Assembly: GCA_035235625.1 (NCBI GenBank)
Contig: CP141146.1
Span: 8,736,501-8,800,500 of the forward strand
Length of the DNA: 64,000 bases
Origin: Saururus chinensis
Lineage: Eukaryota; Streptophyta; Magnoliopsida; Piperales; Saururaceae
Direction of reading: 5' to 3'
Under the pieces are notes generated by a model. That model made no database searches. It worked only from the letters and a program-made list of their open reading frames with translations, and had not been told where the DNA came from. Position 1 is the first letter of the stretch, and the number at the start of each line of letters is the position of its first letter. Both the position numbers and the translations under genes were made by a program. This document shows positions 12,854 through 24,366 of the stretch, one piece after another.

Positions 12854-13930
12854 TTTTGCCAAAACGATTTGGCCATGGGATGATTTTTCATCACCTCCAT
12901 CAATTGTTTCCGATTGGCAACCACTCCTCCATCCCATGTGTGGACGGATATACCTTCTATGCCCTCTCTGCTCCTCTCCTCCGCCCGCTTCCACCTCCAC
13001 CTCACTATTCCTCTATTTTTTTGCCTGATTAGACGCGTTAGGTGCTTCTCGGGTCTTTGCCATTGGTGAGCTGTGGGCCATTTGGCCATCGTGGGCTCTG
13101 CCCCAGCTTGACGACAAAGACGACCAACCCCACTTGGCCCGATTACACCTCTACCCAGAATGGGCCGCTTACCTTTGCCCTATGCTGTGCGAGATGCACA
13201 ACTGCCCGCACCAAATGTGTTGATTGTGGGTGACGATCAGTGATGTTGCCCTTTTGTGGGCCTTGGGCCACCACCGTCTGACCCATCTCCCCCTATAGTA
13301 GCCCTTTTTGGCTGTGTGTGCATGTGGCTATGCATACATTTCAAGGCTTAGGCGTTGCTCTTGTGCTACCTGACCATCAGGTGGCTTTGCCACATTATGG
13401 ATTTGACACCAGAGCCCTTCTCCACCTCTCCTCCAACCTTGAGTGTCACCCCATGCCCTCCGGCCTTATGTGGGCCCTTGTAGACGCGAAATCGATGTCA
13501 TTGGGTGTTGTCCACCACCAATTTTGACGTATTACAGCCGGCCTACTTCTCAACTACCAGCCTACCTTTAGTGAGTACACCTCGACTTCCGGTTACACCT
13601 GCCACTCATTGGCACGACCTTTTTCTTGGTCGCCCCTAGTGTGCCGTTGTGGATCATGGATTTTTCCGTATTGATTTGTGTCACCCCATTTGGCCATGAG
13701 TACTTTCGGCGCTTCCTAGACCCTCGAGACAACAACTCTTTCAACTTTGCAATGTTTTTGGCCACCCACACTACCACTGTCATGTGCTTGCCACCAAACG
13801 TCATGATTACGAAATAGGGGAGCTTTGAACTTATAATTTCATGATAGCATGCTTTGAATATGTAACAGCATGCTACGATTGTATGATTCAATATTTTAGA
13901 TGTTAAATCATGATCTGTTTGCATGATGTA
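12854..13930. other. C-rich unrecognised sequence, right of A2
   Basis: Continuation of 10262-10807. Several open frames of 60-118 codons exist on both strands, but none shows a known domain, and they overlap one another in a GC-biased stretch. I assign no gene. Confidence 0.3.
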
Positions 13931-13969
13931 AGAGGATAAATTATGTCATGCTGGAATGCATATGACTTG

Positions 13970-14215
13970 CATGTGAGCTGTAAATATGGTTGATGTATGT
14001 GGATTGTGTGTGCTAGTGATGGCTAGCAAGTATGTTGGTAAGCTACATGTATAGATGCGTATGTATGTGCTAGTGATAACTAGTGAGTATGTGGATAAGT
14101 TACGTATGTGGATTATGTAAGTGCTAGTGATGGCTAGTGAGTATGTTAGTAAGCGACATATGTGGATTGTGTGCGCGCTAGTGATGGCTAACAAGTTTGT
14201 GGTAAGCTATGTATA
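13970..14215. repeat. Irregular tandem repeat, GCTAGTGATGGCTAG units
   Basis: GTGCTAGTGATGGCTAGCAAG (trimmed: GCTAGTGATGGCTAG) recurs about four times, spaced by 55-65 bp, at about 14011, 14068, 14121 and 14177. It is interleaved with TATGTGGAT and AAGCTA(C/T)(A/G)T. The flanks 14216-15400 are GT-rich with nothing recognised. Confidence 0.6.
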
Positions 14216-15410
14216 GAATGGTGTGTGTGAAGGGCATACATATGTATGATGGCTATGCGCTTGTGTGATGGATGTGTATGTGTGTGTAGGCAAAAGTATG
14301 GGCGATGGACGGTAAGAGGTGACAGAGGGTTTGGTACAGAGTTGAATGTGAAAGCGTATTATGGAAGATAGAGAATATAAGTTTGATGGGCGAAGATTGG
14401 AGTGGATTGGTTTGGATCAAAGCATATATCTAGGGATTGGTAGACAGTAAGAGTCTTGCATAATTGTACAAGCATAATGTACATATTATTAAGTGAAAAG
14501 TAAGCATAATAAGTAAGGTAAAAGTAAGAGGGTGATAGCTGGGGTTGGCTCTGAGGAGCTCAGAATGATGACTTCCGCGTAAGATGTGTTAGTTATAAGG
14601 TGGATGGCAGAGACTGCATGAATATGTAAGTATTTGGTGTATGGTGAGTTATGAAAATGAGATGGATGGGTTAAGTAAAGTATGTTGCCTTGACGAAGTG
14701 GGGTTTTAGATAGGGCTCAACTTCAATTCGATCAGTGGACCATTGCATGTTTGAGAGTTTTTGTGGCATAATTGTACCGCATAACATACTTAATTCAAAT
14801 TTAAATAATAAGAAAAGCTAATGATAGCATTGTGAGTTTGATACCTAAGGGTTTCGATGGATTAAGTTTTGTGTTTGAGCTAGTCGATAATGAGTCAGCT
14901 AAGCATTTCTCATGTCTTGCCATGGTGTTAATCCTGCGGGGTGTTGTTTGTGTGTTGTATTGAGCCTCAGATGTTTGATGCTCTGTTGAGAGCAATGTAT
15001 GTTTTCGATTTGGTCTATGTGTTGTATTAAGCCCAGACATTTGATGCTGTAATGAGAGTGCTTCATGATTCTGCCCGAGTGGCACTGGCACTATAAGATC
15101 CCTAGAGTGTGGGCAATTGTATGACCCTTTTATGTGTGGGTGTTTATGTTTATGTTCTCAGGTAAGTAGTATCATAGAATTGCTCTTACCTGTTTGATCT
15201 TGTGCCCCATGAGCATTGGTGTGTCTTGCCTTCTGAAAAGTTCATGGTGTCTAGTCACTTACTAGAGATTAAGGTGATGCCTCAGTGACATTCCTTTCCA
15301 TTTCGATGTTGGAGTTTATTAGTTGTAATAAGCTTCAGCAGTCGATAGCATATGTACAGTCTGTATGAGTGAGTATGTATGTTTCTGAGAAAGTGTAAGT
15401 TTCTTAGTAA

Positions 15411-15580
15411 GACTGTAAGAGTATGATTCTGAACACGACTGTAAGAGTATGATTTTGAACAATAATGTAAGAGTATGATTTTGAGCACAACTGTAAGAGT
15501 AGGATTCCAAGTACGACTGTAAGAGTATGATTCTGAGCACAACTGTAAGAGTATAATTCTGAGTAAGACTGTAAGTGTAT
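15411..15580. repeat. 26-bp minisatellite, 6.5 copies
   Basis: The unit GACTGTAAGAGTATGATTCT plus GAGCAC is repeated at an exact 26-bp period starting at 15411, 15437, 15463, 15489, 15515 and 15541, with a partial copy at 15567. Copies differ by 1-6 bases and there are no length changes. It gives long minus-strand open frames only because the unit lacks stops in those frames; it is not a gene. Confidence 0.9.
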
Positions 15581-15604
15581 ATGCATTCATAGTAGATAAC
15601 TATG

Positions 15605-15960
15605 AGTCTAAATCTTATAGGTTAAATATTATATCATAGATTGGTGAAGACAATGATGTTGAATGACTTTGTATCATATAGTATGCTCCTTTTATTCAGA
15701 ACTAGTTTGATGGAGAACCTCATTTGATAAAGCTCTTTGGGAGTTTTTCGAAGGTATAAAAATATGAAAATATGAACATATATAAAATAGATAAAATATA
15801 AAAAAGTGTATTACATAAGTGGGGCACACAAAAAAGTTTGAGAAAACATATTTATGTTAGATATCATTTGATAGAATACATCGATAGCTTTTTAACAATA
15901 CAAAAAACGCACAAATCCAAGTTCAAAAGTAAAAATAAATTTAATATTAATATATCATAA
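15605..15960. repeat. Dispersed repeat family C, copy 2
   Basis: Shares AACTAGTTTGATGGAG, CTCATTTGATAAAGCTC and AAAAAAGTTTGAGAAAACAT with the copy at 7181-7720, in the same order. AT-rich, non-coding. 15961-16930 is AT-rich intergenic DNA with degraded ATTAATAG-type MITE pieces and nothing else recognised. Confidence 0.55.
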
Positions 15961-16935
15961 AAGATATGGTTCATGTCATATCAACCCATGTTATTATGTT
16001 GACATATAACAAAATATCTAAAAAATCTAATGAAATAATTTTATTAAAGGATCCTCAAATCACATACCAATTCAAATTAATATCATAGAACAAAAGAATA
16101 TAAAATATAAGTAAATTCAGAATCAAAGGTAAAAACACAAATAAAATAAATTAAAAATAAAAAATTTATAACGACCAAATTTATTTTACATTCTCACTTT
16201 TTAATACTAATAGTTTTATTTATAAAAATAATAAATTTTATTTAATAATGAAATCCATATTTAAAAGAAGAGAAAATAAGTTTATAATACTATTTTTTAA
16301 GTACTTAATTATTTTAATTAAATAAAATAAAATTATTAATATAAAATAAAATTTTATCAAATAAAATTAATAATAAGATAAAAAAATTAATAATATAATA
16401 TATTAAATGGGCTTATGCCGTATATTAGGCACGCCTCCAAAATCGGATACTCATGTATTGTTTATACATATGGCTGGTAAAGAAAGTCATGATTAAAATC
16501 CTAGCAACTACTAGTAAGGAACCGCTCATTAATACGATGTCTGCCACTATTAAACAATCGGGAAAAAGCAAGCAGAACGTCTACATCATTCTCTATTCCA
16601 TACGTAATCCATGATCCAATATTCCTGCCCCCCACATCGTACTGCAGCAGCCTTTCTCCCACTTGTGCAGGGCGTTTGACCTAACTGCCAAAATAATAAA
16701 ACAAAGTGGATATGACCTGTCTCCATCTTCATTTGTTTCCCGTGAAAAGACTTTCTTCCCACTGTTGTATCCCTCCTTCCATCCCTTGTAATTGGCGGAT
16801 TAGCAGAGCCTCGTGTGTAAATGACACATTATGATAGTGTATAAAATTTTTAACATCTTTATTTTTATAAGTTTTATTTTTTGTTGGCCTCGGATTGATG
16901 TGCACACTTAGCATATAAAATTCATAAAAAAAATA

Positions 16936-17110
16936 CTCTCTTAATCCAACATTAATAACTTCATTTGACAAAAAAATTATTTTATATTAATAACTTCATG
17001 TTCAATTTAAGCAGTTGAATTTTTAAAAAAGGGTATCAATATCATAAGCTTGTTTTTCTCATTATTTAATAAAAAAATACTATTTTTTTAAATATAGCTA
17101 TAAATATAAA
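16936..17110. mobile_element. Stowaway-like MITE, degraded
   Basis: Begins TA|CTCTCTTAATCCAACATTAA and continues with the body shared by other copies in this window (TTCATTTGACAAAAAAATTA, GTATCAATATCATAAGCTTG). The right terminus is not clear. Confidence 0.5.
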
Positions 17111-18590
17111 ACTAAGTGAATATAATTCTTATACATATTTTGTGCGCTTTAATGTGGAGGATTAATACAAGGCCATTGACAACGAATGAAACATTGAATT
17201 CTTCACTGCTTAGCACAAGGTACACGTTCATGCTTCCCCCTTTGGCAGCAATTCAATGACCAGTGATAGTGAGTTCTGCCCTTCCAGTCTCCTGGTTCAA
17301 CCGTTCAATGCAACCATCATCGTCCTCCAAATAGACTCAGAGCTGTCCATCAGCTCTATTCACGGGCCACATTGAATAACACACACCTCCATGCACAACG
17401 CAGGAAGCTTCTTCCTCTTCTTTCCTTTGAGAATAGTCAAGTAGGACTTGTACAGTCCTATCTCCCCCCATTGCTTCAACACAAACTACGGAAAATCTTG
17501 GTTTCCATTGCTTCCTTTCCAGTTACCAGTGGAATTCATGAACAGGGTTTTGGACAGTAAGTTGACTTCTGGGGGGTTCAGATGCAATGTACCCATGATG
17601 CTGCTGTCATGCTGAGCAAATGAATGGAGTTTAGTGGTGTTTATCATGTCTTCTATGGCGATTTATGACCAAATCTTCCATAAATTAGTCCTAATATGAC
17701 TCGTACTCGCGTCAATTAGGGGGTTGGCTCTTTGCTTTGAGCAAATGGATCAGTTCGTTCTTCATTGATTAGCACTTGGTGATAAGAAGAACGTCATTAA
17801 TACTGATTATGTTAACAATAATCCCTTGTAGAAGGTTTCAAGCATTGACTAGCCGTAGCACGGAAATGTTTCGTTTTCTTCTTGTTTTCCCCCCAGAATA
17901 GACCATTTAATAATTATTTTTATTTATTTGTTTGCCAACCGAATATAATCACATAATCAGCTTTACTAGTAAAGTTTCACTAGCCGTTGATTTGTTCATT
18001 TGACGGCGTACATGTTAGCACAACGTCTATATACTTTTTATGTGCAACAGTACGTGTTCACTACTGATCGGACGGTTCACCAACAACTTCGCTGAAGCTT
18101 CACTGAGCTGATTAGGACTCCACAACTTGATGATTGATTATGGATTTTTTATATTTAATTCAACCCTTGTCGGCATCCATCACTAAGTTGACTTCTTTCC
18201 GGAGCTCAAAAACAAAAGATGTAGATTGTTGTTTAGTTGATATATTTATACTGGCATTAAAAAATGTACAAATACTTCTCTTGTCCCACATTAATAATGT
18301 ATCATACCACAGTAGCTCCATGTCAGAGGCTTATAAGCAACTCAACTTTAGGCAAATGTCAATGATAAGAAGATAAAGGACTAGGTAAGGCATCTACCTG
18401 ATAAGATCTAGTATTTCACACATGGATATTGACCCAATCAAACTTCATGTAAGTAGACAAAAAAACTGGCTTGAGCTATTGTTTAATCAAGTGGTAGAAA
18501 ATGCATGTATATATCACAAATCATGGTTACACCCATGAGCTTAAATACAAGGAAGTCAAGAACTTTCAAGCCTATCGGGAAGTAATTTAT
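17111..18590. other. Intergenic, no gene recognised
   Basis: Moderate GC content with short open frames (for example 17372-17560) that lack motifs and splice-consistent neighbours. I see no RNA gene or mobile element that I can define. Confidence 0.4.
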
Positions 18591-18591
18591 A

Positions 18592-18660
18592 CTCCCCCCC
18601 GTTCCACATTAATAGTAATTTAGTTCATTTTAAACAAAGTTATTAATATAGGCCAATTAA
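18592..18660. mobile_element. Stowaway-like MITE fragment
   Basis: TA|CTCCCCCCCGTTCCACATTAATAG-type left end (CTCCCCCCCGTTCCACATTA) followed by a short body; the right end is missing. 18661-19013 holds no further recognised feature. Confidence 0.5.
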
Positions 18661-19013
18661 CCTTATGGCAGAGTTGTGCATATCAGCCTTTTTTTATCAA
18701 GGTACATACATAGTCCAACTTTGAAGTTATGCTGCTAACTGACGTAAAAAGAAATATAGGAGACGTTTGATCACAGTTGCTGAAGTCAGCCACTTTTTAA
18801 GTAACTGAACTTTCAAGCAAATTTGACTAATATGATATAGAAGAATTAGGTAAGGCTAAGCCATCAAACTAGTGAGATCTAGTATTTGACAGAAAGAGAC
18901 ATCGACACAAACAAAAGCTTTAAGCTTGGATCCAAGCAAGCCCTCATGTCCTAATGACCCAATATAAAATATGATGTTAGGCTAGGAAAATATGCTTTTA
19001 GAGTTAATTGATA

Positions 19014-19212
19014 CTTCATCTATCTTATATTAATAGCTATATTTAAACAAAAATTATTTTTTATTGCATGGTGAAGCCCACATCTATTTGAAAGAAAAAT
19101 AAGTTTATGATATTCTTTTTAATCACCCAATCATTTAAATTGAATAAAATAGAACTATTAATAAGGAACAATTTTTTTACCAAATAAAGCTATTAATTTG
19201 GGACAAAGAGAG
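19014..19212. mobile_element. Stowaway-like MITE, 199 bp
   Basis: Bounded by TA on both sides (19012-19013 and 19213-19214). The left end CTTCATCTATCTTATATTAA and the right end (reverse complement CTCTCTTTGTCCCAAATTAA) are inverted repeats, and the body matches the copies at 36970 and 47561. 19213-19726 has nothing else recognised. Confidence 0.7.
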
Positions 19213-19726
19213 TAGTATATTTGATCAAGTGGTAACACATTGCATTTCAATTGTGATCTCACGGTTATACCCTTGAGTTGCAGACAAGAAAGTCAATAAC
19301 CATCCAAGGATCTAATCTCCTAATTACGACGTTATTGCCACTCAATTCCACTAGCGAAGCATCACCAACCATTGATCGTGCATATTCAGTACACCCAGAC
19401 TATAAAATTGCATACAATTTGCGCGCTAGTGGGTGTGGCATCAGATTTTCCTAATACCAGCTGATTTGATTTTACTTAGAGGTATGAGATGTGTCTGATA
19501 AATGATTGAGTAGTCTCTTATAGTCAAGTTGTGCATATCATCCTTTTATCTAGCCGCATATATATAGTCCAATTTGAGCCACATAATGAACTCACATGAG
19601 GTTGACATTAACCTAAAAACACCCACTAATCAACTTGTTGTTATTCTTCTAAGTTGTACTTAATGTGCCAAATTTAAAACTTCCACTTGAAGGAAATGGG
19701 TCCGTTTGCTTAAATCAAATTATTAA

Positions 19727-19871
19727 GGTGCGGTTTGAGATGTATTTTGAAGGAGAAATCTTTCCCCTATTGAATGTAATGTCACATCAAAAAGGAGAAA
19801 ATTATTTTTTCTTCTAACTCTCTTTAGGGGAAAGTACTTTTCCCACCCCACATAGCCTCCCAAACGACCCC
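19727..19871. mobile_element. Tourist-like MITE, 145 bp
   Basis: Flanked by TAA (19724-19726 and 19872-19874). The left end GGTGCGGTTTGAGATGTATT and right end (reverse complement GGGGTCGTTTGGGAGGCTAT) are inverted repeats of the GGGxxTGTTTGG type known for PIF/Harbinger-derived Tourist elements. It is related to 33946-34106. Confidence 0.7.
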
Positions 19872-20031
19872 TAAGTAAGGTAATTTTTTATTTTTTATTT
19901 TTGCTAGGAAATAAATTAAATTTTCTTATTAGCAAATATGTGGGCAAGTTTGACATTGGCATTTCAAAGGGACAAAATTTTATGCTTCTTCTCAAAAGAT
20001 ATTCGCTGGGATATCCTCCATGAATAGAGAA

Positions 20032-20145
20032 TTGATAGTTCACATACTAAGACATATTAGTATGATATGCCAACAAATATTTACTAGTATGTATGTCATT
20101 ATGAAAATTGATAGTTCACATACTAATACATATTAGTATGAAAAA
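20032..20145. repeat. 75-bp-spaced duplicate carrying palindromes
   Basis: ATTGATAGTTCACATACTAA occurs at 20032 and again at 20107. Each copy ends in a palindrome: the second is perfect (CATACTAATA, CA, TATTAGTATG; 20119-20140), the first has one mismatch (20043-20064). It lies in AT-rich intergenic DNA (19872-21850) in which no gene is recognised. Confidence 0.7.
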
Positions 20146-21851
20146 TATCATGACAGATACCAATTCAAAATAACAAAAAATAATTTCCTTAAAAGATGAA
20201 AAATAATATTTCTATACCTATTTCTCTTATACTATAAGCTTTACAATACTTTTGATTAAATAAGGAAGATGTCAGATTTATGCTAAAATAAAGGTCTCAC
20301 CTGATAATATAAAAATTATTTTTTTAATCTAATTATAAATGGAATAAGAACATATAATATAAAAAAATAAAGTATAAAAATATCATTTTCCTTAAAAGAT
20401 ATGTTCAGCTTGCCCACAGCAGTGGCAAGTTTGCATTTTCATGAAATGTGTTATGACCTTTCAGCCCTCTTTCTTAATCTCCAAGTTATTATACTAATGC
20501 ACTCTATAACGTGTTTTCTTTTTTGAATTTTAAAGCTAATGACAGAAATGGAGGCACTGACCTGAGAGGGGCATGACGTGTTGAGCCAATCCCAGCCAAT
20601 AAACATATCCCACGAACCTGATTCTGCGGCACGAGATTGACATGTCGGATATGAATGTTCCACACCCTCTCATACTTCTGATATTTACAGGCAATTTACT
20701 GCCAGTACAACCCGTTATTTCCGTGAGGGACATCCCTTCATACCCTTTTTAATCCTCAACTTATTTCAAGAAAAAAACTCAATATCTAGTTTGCTTAGTT
20801 AAAATTTTAATTTTTTATTTATTAAAATTATTTCATTCGTCTTAAAATAAATTATTAAATATTAAATAAAATATTTATTTTGGAACATAGTGAATATTTT
20901 CTCCATCTTATAATAATTAAAAAGCTAAAACAAACTCAAGCGGTTAAAGGAGTATTTTAAATTTTAAAATAAAATTTGACTAACTTTATACTAGAGGAGG
21001 AGATTTACATATGTTAGTAAAATTTACATACTTCAACTTCTTTTGTATTTATTACATATTTATAGAGGAATTCTATGACATCGTAAAATTAATTTTCTAT
21101 GAATATCATATAATTGATATATAAATATATAATAAATATAAAAATTAATAAAGACATGTAAATTTAGCATCACTGACTTAACTTATGTAAATTTCTCTCA
21201 TTTTATTAGTATTTTATACTTTTTGTCTCATGTTAATAGTTTTATTTAGTTTTTTTATTTTAAAAAGCTAAATATAATTATTAATTCAGGATAAAGAGAA
21301 TATATAATTAAGAGTATATAAAATATATAATATAACATTTATTAAAAAATCAAATTTAATTATTTTATATAACCTACTTCCATTTGGATGAATTGAAGTT
21401 TACAGGCGATGATATGAACTCAAATATTACTAGTTATTAGATCTAAATCTAACACTGGACATAAATTCAGGGGCCAAATTGCCATTGGCCAATGGATCTC
21501 AATCCAATTGCTCATAGTACTCAAACTCTCGAACTCACGTGAACACGGGCTCATATTAACTATTTTTTTAATTTTTTTTAATAATATACCTTTTCATATC
21601 TCATACTTAGAAATAATGGTAGTTCACGTAATTATTCAAAAGAACGGGGGCAATTCTCGAAAGCAAAAGGTCATGTCGGCGCACTCAGTGTGCGTAGCCA
21701 GCAAAAGGCAAAAAGCCCAGGACCCTTGGCCGGTCCAAATTAAGTCCTTGGATTTTTGCGGCTTGATTCGCGCAAGCAGTTTCGTGGACACCAAGAGACG
21801 TTTTCGGCCCTCGCAGCCCCCCACAATTTCCATTTTGCCACTCCTTAGACA

Positions 21852-21858
21852 TATAAAA
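21852..21858 (+). promoter_or_regulatory. TATA box of the DUF1442 gene
   Basis: TATAAAA lies 38 bp upstream of the ATG at 21896. That implies a short 5' leader with transcription starting at about 21880-21890. It fits the position and sequence of plant TATA boxes; no experiment is implied. Confidence 0.6.
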
Positions 21859-21895
21859 TGCCCGCCTCACCAGCGTTCCCCGACCATCGAAACAA

Positions 21896-22588
21896 ATGGG
21901 GAAGGAGATGAAGCCGAGCTGGTGCGCGGACACAGCGTCCAAGGCCTACCTCGACACTGTCCGGGCCATCCAGCCCGGCGGAGTCGCGGCCGCTCCGTCC
22001 GGCCTGGACGAGCCGAACGTGGCGGAGCTGGTGGCGGCCCTGGCCGCTGGGTCAGGGTCGCGGCTGATCGTGGAGGCGTGGGCGCGGGGCGACGGGGCCG
22101 CGACGAGCGTGGCACTCTCGATCGCTGGGCGGCACACGGGCGGGAGGCACGTGTGCGTGGTGCCGGACGAGCGGACGCAGGCGGAGTATGCGGCCGCGCT
22201 GGCCGAGGCGGGGATAGTGGGGGACGCGGCGGCGGAGGTGTTGGTGGGGAAGGCTGAGGAGGTGGTGGGGGCCATGGGTGTGGCGGACTTCGTTGTGGCT
22301 GACTGCCGGCGGAGGGACTGGGGGAAGGTGTTCCGGCACGCGAAGTTGGGGCCGAGGGGGGCGGTGCTGGTGTGCAAGAGCGCGGGCCCGCGGGGTGTCC
22401 GGTGGCGGGGGGTGCTTGGGGGAGGCTCGCGGGTGGTGCGGACGGCGTTTCTGCCGGTGGGGAAGGGGGTGGAGATCGCTCAGGTCGTGCCCGATATCGG
22501 CGGCGTGGCCGTGGCCGTGGCCGGGAGGAGCCGGTGGATCAAGCATGTCGATCGGTACACCGGGGAGGAGCACGTATTCCGCCGATAA
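21896..22588 (+). CDS. DUF1442 family protein, single exon
   Basis: A 230-residue protein of the plant DUF1442 family, which has a Rossmann-like fold related to S-adenosylmethionine-dependent methyltransferases; its biochemical activity is not established. Family landmarks seen in order: ASKAYLDTVRA (residues about 14-24), NVAELVAALAAGSGSRLIVEAW (core, about 40-62), HVCVVPDE, a VADFVVADCR strand, a PRGAVLVCKSA segment, a TAFLPVGKGVEIAQV motif and the C-terminal RSRWIKHVDRYTGEEHVFR. The start is the ATG in AACAAATGG with a TATA box 38 bp upstream. The coding sequence is very GC-rich with G/C at most third positions, unlike the other four genes. It is intronless, whereas its paralogue at 34987-35730 has an intron exactly where this protein has an extra stretch (IQPGGVAAAPSG). 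No other feature suggests decay. Confidence 0.92.
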   Translation: MGKEMKPSWCADTASKAYLDTVRAIQPGGVAAAPSGLDEPNVAELVAALAAGSGSRLIVEAWARGDGAATSVALSIAGRHTGGRHVCVVPDERTQAEYAAALAEAGIVGDAAAEVLVGKAEEVVGAMGVADFVVADCRRRDWGKVFRHAKLGPRGAVLVCKSAGPRGVRWRGVLGGGSRVVRTAFLPVGKGVEIAQVVPDIGGVAVAVAGRSRWIKHVDRYTGEEHVFRR

Positions 22589-24366
22589 ATGTTTTTTTTT
22601 TTTAAATCAAATTATGAATACCGTCTTCTTCAAAGACTCGCTTTTGTTGTAAAATGCAAATGAGAAAAAAATTATGATGTTTTATTTTGTTCTGTTGTAA
22701 ATAACTGGTGGAAATATGTGATTTTGATATTAAATTTGCTTAATTTGAAATTCGACAAGATTTGTCTATTTCTTGACAGATTTTTGCTCTGCAAATTACA
22801 GAAGGGGCTTGGAATGAGGGAGGACTTTTTTTGTTTTGGTACAAGGTAAGGACGATTATGATTAGTGGACGAAGCGTGCGGACAGGTTAGTTCTTTTGTC
22901 CAACCCAGTGAGGTCGTGAAGGTTCTCTTTCGACTATGTTGGTGCATGCCCTAGCCCTAGCCCTACCCAATTCGTTGGAAGCATTTTTTAATAAGTACAA
23001 GGAGGCGGTAGATCTTAAATATTAAGGGTTTTTATGCTTTGAGGTCACTGTTAATGTAGAGAATTAAAAATACTTCCCAATTATAAGTGTAAGCCCCGTA
23101 TACATATATTATATTTACGGATCGATGGTCCATGGCTTTAGGCTTTGGTAGCCCTTGCGTATGTACAATCTCCGTAGGTGGACAGCCGAGAGTGTTTGAA
23201 CTCAAGACCTATACGCCTTATCTTTAAAGACACTGATCTTAGCCATCTCATATACGGAAGAGTTTTTTATTATACTTCGTGTTGACAGTAAGTAGAGTAT
23301 AAAGAATACATGTAAGCGCGTTCATTTTTAAAATTGACAGTACACAAGTTAACTCACGTTAGCATAAATACCACTGTCCTACCAAGTGGCCATGGATACT
23401 TTCATACACATTTTTCCACGTAAACCTAAGCTAATTATTCAAATCACTCACGTTCAAACATATAAAAAAATCAACATGCTCCACTATTTTCGGGTTCTAG
23501 CCAGTGGAACCCCATTTCGATCGAAGGCCCACACTAATCCCCTGCGCTATTCGGTCTAGTGTTTTTGGCAGTCTCCGTATACCTGTTGTAAGAAAATAAG
23601 ACTGGTCTTGTGTTTTGTGGGAGTCTCGGTAGCAGTCTTCCAAAATCCGTACAACTGTAGTTGTAAGAAAATGAGTCTCCTTTCTTCTGAACAACGAAGT
23701 TTCTGCTTTCTGTGGGTGGCTTCCAGGATAGCGATCCAGCAAGTACAGCGGGCCTCAGCGTTTGACCTTTTGTACAATTTTCTTTCAGAAAAAACGTGAC
23801 AGGATTTCATCACGAGCACATCGAAGAAATTTCTGAAGGTCAAATAAGCTAAGTCGTACACGGTTATCTGGGAATAAACTACACAGCTAAAAAAATGTGT
23901 ATCCCTGTTAATTTGCAATGAGTGAACAATCATGACAACACTAAAGAAGAGTTTCAGTGTTTCTCCAATTAATTTGCCAAACAAAAAAGAATATCTATAT
24001 GTCATTTCCCCCTTGTGTTGCTGCAACCAATTTTTCTTTTGAAAGGCTTCTCTCGTTGGTGAATCTAAAAGTTCGGCGTTTTGATGGTTGCTTTCATATT
24101 GGTCACTTCCTGATCAACCGCTTAACCTGGAAGCCTGCACGGCGTTCACATTGTATCTAGATGGGTATGCTACATCTGTAACTCATGTTGGCCCTTAGAC
24201 ACGGTCTCTTTGACTTCATCTGGTAGTCTGCCAAACAAAAATATGACGACTATCCCTTATGAATTCTAGAATAACAGGAAAAGTACGAAATAATATACAT
24301 GAGACCAACGTGGATAGCAGACGATGGTGCATCCCCTATTAGAAGCTCGGCTCCTCACCTTGCATT
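22589..24366. other. Intergenic between DUF1442 and ICT1-like genes
   Basis: Contains a T-run just after the DUF1442 stop, a CCCTAG x3 stretch at about 22949, and a sequence at about 23095-23270 holding a pol III B-box-like GTTTGAACTCAAGACC (SINE-like, weak). An imperfect duplication of about 70 bp (23567-23680, TTGTAAGAAAAT in each half) is also present. A 156-codon minus-strand frame (23556-24026) crosses the duplication and shows no domain; I do not call it a gene. Confidence 0.5.

Noticed and set aside
14801..15590. Several minus-strand frames of 60-102 codons
   Set aside because: They cover the 26-bp minisatellite and GT-rich DNA; the repeated peptides (SYSYS, ILLQ) follow from the repeat.
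21867..22652. Long antisense and shifted frames (143, 173 and 124 codons) over the DUF1442 gene
   Set aside because: Shadows of a GC-rich coding sequence; only the + frame at 21896 shows the family motifs.
22946..22967. Telomere-like CCCTAG repeats
   Set aside because: Only three units and not the plant telomere unit CCCTAAA.
23556..24026. 156-codon minus-strand open frame
   Set aside because: Crosses a tandem duplication and has no recognisable domain, codon signal or splice-compatible neighbours.
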